NCBI GenBank assembly: GCA_930990555.1
Contig: CAKNPW010000017.1
Coordinates: 1 to 41,477 of the forward strand
Direction: 5' to 3'
DNA from: an uncultured Clostridium sp.
GTDB lineage: Bacteria; Bacillota; Clostridia; TANB77; CAG-508
DNA length: 41,477 bases
The notes under the pieces were generated by a model. It was not told where the DNA came from. It made no database searches and saw only the letters and a program-made list of their open reading frames with translations. The position numbers and the translations under genes are program-made. Positions 34,581 to 41,151 of the stretch are shown piece after piece; within the stretch, counting starts at the first letter, position 1, and each line of letters begins with the position of its first letter.

Positions 34581-34817
34581 AAATATGTGAAAAATCTATA
34601 AATCGCAAGATAAAAAACGCTGAAACCTCATTGATTTCAACGTTTTCTACAATTTTTTTAATTGGCTGGGCTGGCAAGATTCGAATACTCCAAGAGTACT
34701 TCCTCGCTTCGCTCACCGCGCCTGCGCATCCTTCGGACGCATTTCTTCTTACTTTTCATTTCATTCCAAACAAAAAAGTAGTAACTTTCGTTACTACTTT
34801 TTCGTTTGGCTGGGCTG
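34581..34817. repeat. Left copy of a ~235-bp repeat carrying a tRNA-Gln 3' end, terminator and GC-rich hairpins
   Basis: Bases 34654-34817 are identical to 36979-37142 (164 bp, offset 2325); the preceding ~73 bp are similar with several changes. In minus-strand order the unit contains a truncated tRNA-Gln end (34807-34817), the tRNA terminator hairpin (34773-34802), a GC-rich block with small stems (34685-34745), the 24-base tRNA-Gln 3' segment (34662-34685), and a second hairpin (about 34612-34647) whose one altered base is kept paired by a G-U. No tRNA body is present, so this is a remnant of a tandem tRNA-Gln locus. Confidence 0.85.
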
Positions 34818-34920
34818 TCCTGACTACATATATCTATACCAAGGTTTTGAGCTATACTTGTTGAGTTAGTTGTTTGAAAATTAGAAATGAAAATAAATTA
34901 ATAATAATTATGTTTAGTAA

Positions 34921-35244
34921 TTATTCATCTCTTAAATATTTTTCCCAATCCATAAAAGCGTGACCAATTCTAAGAACAGTAGCTTTAGAATTAGTTTCAT
35001 CTACTAAATAAAACACAATATAATTTCTAACATTAATTTTTCTAACGCCTTTATGCCCTGTTAATTCTTCACTTAAAATAGGCATACTTCCAGCCATATC
35101 CTCTAATTCTTTTAATTTTTGTTTAAATAAAATTTTATACTTATCAGATATAATTTCTCCTGCTAAGCTATATCGTAAATATGAAACAATATTTTCTAAA
35201 TCTTGCTCTGCAGTTTCAGAAATTTCTACTATATATCTTTTCAT
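34921..35244 (-). CDS. RelE/ParE-family type II toxin
   Basis: 107 residues with the RelE/ParE fold pattern: MKRYIVEISETAEQDLENIVSYL, then RKINVRNYIVFYLVDE, and TVLRIGHAFMDWEKYL. The HGFxDWxxxL ending is typical of ParE-like members. Toxins of this group block ribosomes or gyrase. It follows its antitoxin (gap 18 bp), inside a 2-kb island bounded by repeats derived from tRNA-Gln. Confidence 0.9.
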   Translation of the reverse strand: MKRYIVEISETAEQDLENIVSYLRYSLAGEIISDKYKILFKQKLKELEDMAGSMPILSEELTGHKGVRKINVRNYIVFYLVDETNSKATVLRIGHAFMDWEKYLRDE

Positions 35245-35262
35245 AAATCTACTCCTAGTTAT

Positions 35263-35505
35263 CTACATTTTATCGATTTTATCAAAGGTTTCCTCTAAAG
35301 AAAATACTTTATTATCCTTTATATCATCTAGTCCTTTTTGTAATTTTTCTTTTAAATCTTTTTTGCTTTTTATTGTTACACTATCTGGAGCTTCTTCATC
35401 TACATATGATAATTTTAAATATTCAACAAAATCAAGAACTTGATTTGTAAGTTCATCTGGCAATGTCTCAATTTCATTATATAATTTTTGTTTTTCTATA
35501 GACAT
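35263..35505 (-). CDS. Antitoxin of the RelE/ParE-type pair (DUF2281-like)
   Basis: 80 residues from MSIEKQKLYNEIETLP (ATG at 35503-35505), with GGAGG at good distance; an upstream ATG overlaps that site and is rejected. The N-terminal part LYNEIETLPDELTNQVLDFVEYL is the DUF2281-like helix pair common in antitoxins beside RelE/ParE toxins. The acidic, flexible C-terminus (GLDDIKDNKVFSLEETFDKI) probably wraps the toxin. The pair is likely autoregulated, but no operator was identified. Confidence 0.85.
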   Translation of the reverse strand: MSIEKQKLYNEIETLPDELTNQVLDFVEYLKLSYVDEEAPDSVTIKSKKDLKEKLQKGLDDIKDNKVFSLEETFDKIDKM

Positions 35506-35640
35506 ATAAATTACCTCCATAATTCTATATACATTATTATTATATCATTTTAACCTTTCAAAATCTATGATTTTTACAAATATAATATCGACTTGTACAA
35601 TAAAATATTTCTTAATGAAAAAAAGTTGTCTTTAATCACA

Positions 35641-35668
35641 CAGAACTTCCATGAAGTTCTAGTGTGTT
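35641..35668 (-). terminator. Hairpin after the small XRE gene
   Basis: AGAACTT-CCATG-AAGTTCT with outer CACA/TGTG pairing, just downstream of the 35677 stop. The T tract on the minus strand is distant, so termination is uncertain. Confidence 0.45.
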
Positions 35669-35676
35669 AGAACTTG

Positions 35677-35919
35677 TTATTCATCCCTTACATCTTTGAA
35701 TAATTTATCATCAAAAAATTCTTTCAAAGATATGCCAAAAGCTTCGCATATATGTAATAATGTAGCAATTCTTGGATTATGAGTTTCTTTATTCATAAAG
35801 GATAACAATGTAGTATGTGGTAATCCTGACGAAGTAGATACCTTATTAATTGTTAAATTTCTCTCTTCTATTAAGTTTAAAATTCTCTTTCTAATTGCTT
35901 CTTCTAACGTGAACATCAT
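35677..35919 (-). CDS. Small XRE-family DNA-binding protein
   Basis: 80 residues, almost entirely a Cro/C1 helix-turn-helix: RKRILNLIEERNLTINKVSTS, GLPHTTLLSFMNKETHNPRI and LLHICEAFGISLKEFF. It has no effector domain. Its place beside a toxin-antitoxin pair within a repeat-bounded island suggests a regulator of island genes. The next gene upstream on this strand is a broken membrane protein. A GAGG site lies eight bases before the first ATG; two adjacent ATG codons are possible starts. Confidence 0.88.
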   Translation of the reverse strand: MMFTLEEAIRKRILNLIEERNLTINKVSTSSGLPHTTLLSFMNKETHNPRIATLLHICEAFGISLKEFFDDKLFKDVRDE

Positions 35920-35984
35920 TGTTATAACCTCTAAAACAAGGTTACCAAATAGTAAAAAGTACCATTTTTTATACCAATAAAATT

Positions 35985-36278
35985 TTATACTATAATCACA
36001 TACATTAAAAATCCAAATATATATAATAAAATGTTTAAAATAATATATATTACTATATTTATTTTTGATTTTTTCTTAAATAAAATATTAAGAGGATTTA
36101 TCAAAACTAAAAATACTAAAATTATTGCAAATTCAATAAATTCTTTATGATTGAACATTGATCAAGATGTTGCTAAAAAAATAAAAAAACTAGTAAATCC
36201 TATTAAAAAATTATATAAAAGTGCAATAATAAAAAATAGTATTTCTCTTATTTTTTTATAGCTTATTTTATTTTTCAT
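35985..36278 (-). pseudogene. Small hydrophobic membrane protein with an in-frame TGA
   Basis: The frame starts at an ATG behind GAGGAG and reads 38 residues, MKNKISYKKIREILFFIIAL then a membrane helix, to TGA at 36162-36164. The same frame then continues SMFNHKEFIEFAIILVFL for another 58 residues with two more membrane helices to TAA at 35985-35987. No other stop or frameshift is present. TGG to TGA (Trp lost) is the simplest explanation. Alternatively two short proteins are made, the second from the ATG just after the stop, but no ribosome binding site fits there. The protein is not recognised. Confidence 0.6.
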
Positions 36279-36336
36279 AATAAAAACTCCTCAATTATAA
36301 CTTGTAATTTGTATTTCTGTTATTGGATGTATTTAC

Positions 36337-36606
36337 TTAAAACCAAATATTATACATATATTCCAGTAATTCTTCACATAATTCATAATCACTAGATTCA
36401 GCAATAACAGCATCTATATCACAAAAAGGACATAAAGCTGTCTTCGTACCTGATTTTTCTTCAATCCATTCTTTTATTTCTTTAGGATTATATATATTTA
36501 AACAATAAAAACATCCACATTTATTTGAATGGTTCAATTCTTCTTCATTATTAATTGAATGAACATATGCTTTATCTGCATATCTTTCAAGTTTACACTT
36601 TTCCAT
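36337..36606 (-). CDS. Small CxxC zinc-ribbon-like protein
   Basis: 89 residues. Two cysteine pairs stand out: CGCFYC (about 31-36) and LCPFC (about 58-62), with FYCLNIYNPKEIKEWIEE and TALCPFCDIDAVIAE around them. This arrangement is a known small cytoplasmic family of unknown function and probably binds zinc. It stands alone in the island, with about 58 bp to the broken membrane protein and about 370 bp of repeat-rich DNA upstream. Confidence 0.7.
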   Translation of the reverse strand: MEKCKLERYADKAYVHSINNEEELNHSNKCGCFYCLNIYNPKEIKEWIEEKSGTKTALCPFCDIDAVIAESSDYELCEELLEYMYNIWF

Positions 36607-36905
36607 ACATTCTCTCTCACAACTTACAATTTATTTGAGAAATTATATCATCAATATATAATTTGTACAACAAACTGATTCAAAAATATATATTAATTTT
36701 TATATTTTATTACTCTTGCAAATTTTCAATAATAATATCGAAAATGAGAAATAAATCTTTCTATTAACTCAACAAATTACAGTTTTTGGTAATTCAGTTT
36801 TTTAAAAATATAAATTTGTTGAGTGAGTTGTTTAAAAAACTAAAAATTACTAAAAATTAAAAATCGTGAAAACCTAACAGCGTAAAGGGTTAGAAAGGAT
36901 TAGAA
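36607..36905. other. Spacer with a 12-bp inverted repeat and an echo of the left boundary
   Basis: No genes are seen. ACTCAACAAATT (36767-36778) and AATTTGTTGAGT (36813-36824) form a perfect inverted repeat. TTGTTGAGTGAGTTGTTT at 36816-36833 repeats, with one change, a sequence at 34859-34876 just inside the island's left edge. Together these suggest that both boundaries derive from one ancestral junction. Confidence 0.5.
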
Positions 36906-37142
36906 AATATGTAAAAAATCCATAAATTACAAACGATAAAAAACGTTGAAACCTTATTGATTTCAACGTTTTCTATAATTTTTTAATTGGCTGGGCTGGC
37001 AAGATTCGAATACTCCAAGAGTACTTCCTCGCTTCGCTCACCGCGCCTGCGCATCCTTCGGACGCATTTCTTCTTACTTTTCATTTCATTCCAAACAAAA
37101 AAGTAGTAACTTTCGTTACTACTTTTTCGTTTGGCTGGGCTG
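36906..37142. repeat. Right copy of the ~235-bp tRNA-Gln-derived repeat
   Basis: It contains the same elements as the left copy at 34581-34817, with the hairpin in perfect form (AAAACGTTGAAA / TTTCAACGTTTT, 36938-36971 region). The extra 24-base tRNA-Gln 3' segment lies at 36987-37010. The terminator AAAAAGTAGTAAC / GTTACTACTTTTT lies at 37098-37127, and the end overlaps the intact tRNA-Gln gene. Confidence 0.85.
37098..37127 (-). terminator. Terminator of the tRNA-His/tRNA-Gln transcript
   Basis: A 13-bp stem with a GAAA tetraloop on the minus strand (GTAGTAAC-GAAA-GTTACTAC core) and flanking T run, four bases after the CCA end of tRNA-Gln. Confidence 0.92.
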
Positions 37143-37206
37143 GCAAGATTCGAACTTGCGCATGCCAGAGTCAAAGTCTGGTGCCTTACCGCTTGGCTAC
37201 AGCCCA
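37132..37206 (-). tRNA. tRNA-Gln (anticodon TTG)
   Basis: A 75-base gene with encoded CCA. The acceptor TGGGCTG pairs with CAGCCCA. The D-arm is GCCAAGCGGTAAGGC. The anticodon stem-loop is CCAGA-CTTTGAC-TCTGG, giving anticodon TTG. The T arm is GCAAG-TTCGAAT-CTTGC. It lies 60 bp after tRNA-His in the same direction, and its last 24 bases recur at 36987-37010 and 34662-34685. Confidence 0.97.
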
Positions 37207-37266
37207 ATATAATTTAATTGTCCATTTTGTTAGGCAATTATTTCAGTATTCCCCAAATATAAAATC

Positions 37267-37344
37267 TGGGGTGAGTACTGGGATTCGAACCCAGGGTCTC
37301 CAGTGCCACAAACTGGCGCGTTAACCAACTACGCTATACTCACC
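37267..37344 (-). tRNA. tRNA-His (anticodon GTG)
   Basis: The acceptor GTGAGTA pairs with TACTCAC, with the extra 5' G characteristic of tRNA-His opposite discriminator C, and encoded CCA. The anticodon arm CCAGT-TTGTGGC-ACTGG gives GTG. The T arm is CTGGG-TTCGAAT-CCCAG. It is first in the two-tRNA transcript. Confidence 0.97.
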
Positions 37345-37772
37345 ATCTCTTGCGGACATTTAATATTTTACTCCATTTAATATTACTTTGTCAACTATTT
37401 TTAATAATATTTTATAATATTTTATAATATTTTTAATTTTTGTAAAAATTGTAACTACTTATAATCTTTTTGCCCAACCTTTTAAATTTATTGCTGATGC
37501 CACATGAGAGCTGTATGCCATTCGCTTTGCTCAGACTAATATATGTAATCTAACCTTGTTATATACATAAAAAATCTCAATTTTCCCTATACTATAAAAA
37601 TAAAGAACTCAATCCTATTATGAATTAAGTCCTTTCTAATCAAATCTTATTGGTGCCAACGAAGTAGTTATTTACAACTTTTTGGCTTTCTTGACGATTG
37701 ATACAAATATCAATCAATTTATTAAAGTATATCATATTTTTTATAAATTACAATAAAAATCAATCATATTTT
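37345..37772. other. Non-coding gap between the tRNA pair and the folate operon
   Basis: About 430 bp without a credible gene. It holds the tRNA promoter, the candidate operon terminator at 37605-37632, and a second perfect hairpin GATTGATA-CAAA-TATCAATC at 37696-37715 without a T run. A slightly GC-richer patch at about 37495-37540 contains nothing I recognise. Confidence 0.5.
37605..37632 (-). terminator. Candidate terminator of the folT operon
   Basis: On the minus strand GGACTTAAT pairs with ATTGAGTTC (9 bp, two G-U), followed by CTTTATTTTTATAG. It is 140 bp past the ATP-grasp stop. Confidence 0.55.
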
Positions 37773-38702
37773 TTAATCTTTAAATAAATTTTTTATTGCG
37801 TTTCTATAAATATCCTTGGCATATATATATTCATTGGGATTTAACCTAATATAGTTTTCTAACATTACACCACTGTTGACTTCTAGTACTAATAATTCAT
37901 TATTAGTTGTTTCTATTATATCAATACTTCCAAACTTTAAATTAATTTCTTTGCAAACCTGTTTTGCAATTTTTATTAATCTATCTTGTAATACTTTATC
38001 ATTTAATTTTTTAGCTATTGAGCCTTGTGATAAGTTAAATTTCCAATTGTATTCAAATGTCTTATTTTTTGGAAGTACTTTATCATATTTTGAATCTTCT
38101 AATTTATCTATAAAATAATCATAGTTAAAGTCCAGAAGTAATTGTCTTATAGTTTTATTGCCATCCCCAGTAACAATTGGTAAATACTTAGTATATAATA
38201 ATTTATTTTCTCCATCTAACATAATAGCTCTATACTCGTGTTTTATCTTATAAAATGGACACATACTAATTGAATAGTTTTTTAGAAATATTTTATCTAA
38301 AACTATATCTATTTCATTCACATCAGTTACATTAAATACATTTTTTCCACAAGTTCCATCGTTAGGCTTGATTACAATATTATTGTTATTTTTTTCAAAA
38401 TACTCTTTTACATATTCGTATGTATTGCAACCAATTGCATAATCTAAATTATTCATTTTATTATAAACAATCTTATGCTCAATTACTGGAATATTTTTAC
38501 TCTTTAAAACTTCATATAAAGCATATTTGTCATCAGCAATTAGTCCTATACCATGAGAATTCAAATCAAATTTATACCCAGAAATGAACCTAGTTTTTCC
38601 ATCTTTTTCAAGCATTATAACCCAGTCTTTTGATAAAAATTTATATTTTATATTATCTTCAGTACATATTTCTTTTATTATTTCTTTAAAATTATTCTTC
38701 AT
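37773..38702 (-). CDS. ATP-grasp ligase in a tetrahydrofolate-riboswitch operon
   Basis: 309 residues with an ATP-grasp fold: N-terminal domain to about 105; ATP lysine and glycine loop in IKPNDGTCGKNVF (Lys112); EYRAIMLDGE (157-165); a GDGNKTIRQLL loop (179-190), typical of cyanophycin synthetase and GshF-like members; and the Mg2+ set Asp261 (FGSIDIIE), Glu274 and Asn276 (LEVNSGVM). These enzymes make a peptide-like bond between a carboxylate and an amine via an acyl phosphate. It follows ecfT by 12 bp, so it is under the THF riboswitch at 40683-40775. A role in folate modification, such as glutamylation, is inferred by analogy to ATP-grasp cofactor:glutamate ligases; other substrates are possible. 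Confidence 0.85.
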   Translation of the reverse strand: MKNNFKEIIKEICTEDNIKYKFLSKDWVIMLEKDGKTRFISGYKFDLNSHGIGLIADDKYALYEVLKSKNIPVIEHKIVYNKMNNLDYAIGCNTYEYVKEYFEKNNNNIVIKPNDGTCGKNVFNVTDVNEIDIVLDKIFLKNYSISMCPFYKIKHEYRAIMLDGENKLLYTKYLPIVTGDGNKTIRQLLLDFNYDYFIDKLEDSKYDKVLPKNKTFEYNWKFNLSQGSIAKKLNDKVLQDRLIKIAKQVCKEINLKFGSIDIIETTNNELLVLEVNSGVMLENYIRLNPNEYIYAKDIYRNAIKNLFKD

Positions 38703-38714
38703 GTATATCTACTC

Positions 38715-39281
38715 CTATTCATTACTATATCCTTTAGCTATTAATGATTCTTCTATCTCATTAACTCTTGTAATAAGTGTTATAAAAAACTTTGACAATA
38801 TTATTTTCATATTTTTTACATTAAAAACAATATTTTTTGCAATACAAGCCTCCTTTACCTCATACAACTCTTTTTTTAATATTGGTATCATAGATAAAGA
38901 AATACAAACCATAACCTTAATTTCATCTGTATTAACTTTTAAAATTTTAAGTGGAGAACATATTATTTTTATTGTTTCTGCTATTCCCAAAATACTTGTA
39001 ATTTCAGAATATATAATTGTTATATTACATACTATAAATAGCTTAATACCTATCCATAAAGCATTAGAAAGATTATCTAATATATAGTTAATTAAAAATG
39101 TAAAAACAATAAATGGTAATACTTGTGTACTTTTAGTAATGACTTTTTTAAACGGTATCTTATAAAAAAACATTATAAATAAATTAAAGATAATAAAAAG
39201 TAACATTAATTTATTATTAGGTAAAAAGAATATAATTGTACTATATAAGATAAACAATAAAAACTTAATTACATTTTTCAT
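38715..39281 (-). CDS. ecfT: ECF transporter T component (EcfT-like)
   Basis: 188 residues with four to five membrane helices at the start and a charged coupling region. The C-terminal half has MVCISLSMIPILKKELYEV and ITRVNEIEESLIAKGYSNE, the last matching the ARG-like coupling motif (here AKG) that docks on EcfA. It is shorter than the common 260-residue EcfT. The gene overlaps the end of ecfA by 17 bp and precedes the ATP-grasp gene by 12 bp. Confidence 0.85.
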   Translation of the reverse strand: MKNVIKFLLFILYSTIIFFLPNNKLMLLFIIFNLFIMFFYKIPFKKVITKSTQVLPFIVFTFLINYILDNLSNALWIGIKLFIVCNITIIYSEITSILGIAETIKIICSPLKILKVNTDEIKVMVCISLSMIPILKKELYEVKEACIAKNIVFNVKNMKIILSKFFITLITRVNEIEESLIAKGYSNE

Positions 39282-40083
39282 TTTTTATTTGTCCTTTCAA
39301 CTCAGATATAAATTCATTTATAGTAAAATTTTTCATATCTAAAATTATTTTATTTTCTTTTAGTTTGTTTAAGATTTCAAGTAATATAGGTTGTTTTATT
39401 CCATTTTCTTTTAATAAATAAGATTTATTTATTAAATCTTCCTTTTTTATTTCATCAACTATTTTTCCATTTTTTAATATTAACGTTCTATCAGCAATTA
39501 GAATTTCATCTGCCAAGTTAGTTATACATATTATTGTATAGCCTTCTTTTTTTAGATTTTCTATTATTTTATAAATATTTTCTTTTCCTATACTATCAAT
39601 CATTGTGGTTGGCTCATCCAAAACAATATACTTAGGTTTTTTTGATAAAACTTCTGCAATCATTATTCGTTGTTTTTGACCTAATGAGAGAGAATACAAA
39701 TTATTATTTTCATATTCAAGCATTCCCACTTGTTCTAAACTCGTTTTTATTCTATTTTTAATTTCTGTTTTTTCAAGTCCCTTTAGAGAAAAAGCAAGTT
39801 CATCATAAATGTTGTTAAATATAATTTGATTTTCAGGATTTTGAAAAACAATTCCAACTTTATCCTTAACATTATTGTCTTTTATTTCTAAATCATCAAT
39901 AGTAATATTACCTTGTTTTAATTTTATAATTCCAGAAATCAATTTTCCAATAGTAGACTTACCAGAGCCATTTTGCCCAACAATAGCAACGATTTCTCCA
40001 TCTTTAACTTCAAAACTTAAATTGTCTAATATTTTATTATCACTATTTTTATATTTAAATGAAACATTTTCTATCTTAATCAT
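39265..40083 (-). CDS. ecfA: ECF transporter ATPase (EcfA)
   Basis: 272 residues: Walker A GQNGSGKST (36-44), Q-loop VFQNPENQIIF, ABC signature LSLGQKQR, Walker B YIVLDEPTTMID, and the H-loop region replaced by CITNLADEIL, where the usual switch His is not evident (Asn-Leu instead). ECF modules normally use two ATPases (A and A'); only one is encoded here, so a homodimer is likely. The gene overlaps the end of folT by 8 bp and is followed by ecfT. The missing switch His deserves a check against homologues. Confidence 0.92.
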   Translation of the reverse strand: MIKIENVSFKYKNSDNKILDNLSFEVKDGEIVAIVGQNGSGKSTIGKLISGIIKLKQGNITIDDLEIKDNNVKDKVGIVFQNPENQIIFNNIYDELAFSLKGLEKTEIKNRIKTSLEQVGMLEYENNNLYSLSLGQKQRIMIAEVLSKKPKYIVLDEPTTMIDSIGKENIYKIIENLKKEGYTIICITNLADEILIADRTLILKNGKIVDEIKKEDLINKSYLLKENGIKQPILLEILNKLKENKIILDMKNFTINEFISELKGQIKNEKCN

Positions 40084-40612
40084 TACTACTCCTTACATAT
40101 GTATCAAAAGGGCTTCTTAACATTTTTTCAACAAATAGAATTACTACTATTTGAATTGGAACCATAACAATCTCTTTTATAATCCTTGTTCCAAGTAACA
40201 CTATAAATGCTTTTCCTGTAGTAATACTTACCCATAATGTATTTAAACCAATATTTGATATACAATTAACTAAAATTACAGAAATAATCAATCTTATTAA
40301 AAATTGTTTATCTGTATATGAATTAACTTCTTTTTTATGAAGTAACAAACCATAAATTAATCCTGAAATAGCTGTACTTATAGTGTAGCCTATAAAAAAT
40401 GCTCCTGTTGGAAATACTGTTGCTCCTATTATATCTCCTAAAACATTTAACAATACAGTCCATTTAGGACCTAACCATATAGCACATAGCATTGTTGGAA
40501 TAAATGCAAAACTAATTTTTAATATAGGTGTTTTTATTGATAAAAAACGTGATAATATTATAAGTGTCGCTAAAAGTATGGCAGTTAATATAATTTTTTT
40601 GTTTCTTGACAT
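40076..40612 (-). CDS. folT: ECF transporter S component, folate type (FolT)
   Basis: 178 residues with six hydrophobic helices. ISFAFIPTMLCAIWLGPKW (about 33-51) and the following GDIIGATVFPTGAFFIGYT are the FolT-like substrate-binding region; the closing helices contain LGTRIIKEIVMVPIQIVV. It captures folates for uptake. The identification is supported by the THF riboswitch directly upstream. The ATG lies eight bases after a GGAGAG that is buried in the hairpin at 40614-40666, so translation is gated. Confidence 0.93.
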   Translation of the reverse strand: MSRNKKIILTAILLATLIILSRFLSIKTPILKISFAFIPTMLCAIWLGPKWTVLLNVLGDIIGATVFPTGAFFIGYTISTAISGLIYGLLLHKKEVNSYTDKQFLIRLIISVILVNCISNIGLNTLWVSITTGKAFIVLLGTRIIKEIVMVPIQIVVILFVEKMLRSPFDTYVRSSND

Positions 40613-40613
40613 A

Positions 40614-40666
40614 AAAAATTCTCTCCTTTCCTTTTTTCCGCATTAAAAGAAAAGGAGAGAATTTTT
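40614..40666 (-). promoter_or_regulatory. Expression platform: hairpin sequestering the folT ribosome binding site
   Basis: AAAAATTCTCTCCTTT pairs perfectly over 16 bp with AAAGGAGAGAATTTTT (plus-strand view). The folT ribosome binding site is in one strand, and the six T just before the ATG could also make it a terminator. The loop contains GCGGAA, complementary to UUCCGC at the 3' end of the aptamer, giving an alternative fold. Confidence 0.8.
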
Positions 40667-40682
40667 CTTTCCATTATCCTTA

Positions 40683-40775
40683 TTAGCGGAATGCGAAAAT
40701 AAATAAGCGAATTATTTCTTGCCTTAGTAACAACTTCCCGTCTACTAAGTCTTAACTATTTATTTCCTACTCTAA
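40683..40775 (-). promoter_or_regulatory. Tetrahydrofolate (THF) riboswitch aptamer
   Basis: A 93-base RNA. It opens TTAGAGTAGG and closes GCATTCCGCTAA, the conserved ends of THF riboswitches. P2 is AAATAAATA / TATTTATTT. P3 is CTTAGTA / TACTAAG around the conserved GGGAAGTTG loop. The TTCGC before P2' matches the family's internal loop. Position directly before an ECF folate transporter gene fits every known example of the class. Confidence 0.88.
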
Positions 40776-40836
40776 TAAAATTATTTTATCATAATCTAAG
40801 TTTTTTGTATATATTTATCCAAAAAAACATATAAAA

Positions 40837-41133
40837 TTAAATTATATTGTTAAATAAATATAATGCTACTTTATTTTGTTCTGTTGTATCCATTTCCATG
40901 AGCTTAGCCATTGCAAACATTACAAGTTTATATTTTGCAAAGTTTATAAGTGTAGTTCTGTATTCTTCATCAATGTCTTTTAACTTTTTATCAAATTTTT
41001 TATAGTTTTCTTTTGTATTATATATCAGTCCAGACCATTTGCTTTGACTCATACATATTGCTAATCTTAATTTATCTTTTATATCCATATTATTTATCAT
41101 ATCTATCAAATATTTTACTTTTTCATTTTCCAT
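40837..41133 (-). CDS. Small helical protein, unknown function
   Basis: 98 residues from the ATG at 41131-41133 (MENEKVKYLIDMINNMDIKD), ten bases after GGAGG; a TTG at 41139 is an alternative start. It is entirely helical by composition, with MSQSKWSGLIYNTKENYKKF in the middle. No domain is recognised. It starts 18 bp after the relaxase-like gene and is probably co-transcribed with it, which suggests a plasmid or mobilisation accessory role. Confidence 0.6.
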   Translation of the reverse strand: MENEKVKYLIDMINNMDIKDKLRLAICMSQSKWSGLIYNTKENYKKFDKKLKDIDEEYRTTLINFAKYKLVMFAMAKLMEMDTTEQNKVALYLFNNII

Positions 41134-41151
41134 ATTCAAACTTCCTCCATA

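Noticed and set aside
34486..34864. Open frames on both strands over the left repeat
   Set aside because: They are made of hairpins and tRNA remnant sequence and have no ribosome binding site.
8176..36278. Stop codon reassignment as an explanation for all broken genes
   Set aside because: The breaks use all three stop codons plus frameshifts, while intact genes end normally in TAA or TAG, so general recoding is not supported.
34818..36905. Complete integrative element
   Set aside because: No integrase, excisionase or replication gene lies inside; only cargo-type genes and repeats are present.
36983..37207. Open frame of 74 codons across tRNA-Gln and the repeat
   Set aside because: It overlaps a perfect tRNA gene and its terminator; its SNLASPA endings are the translated T arm.
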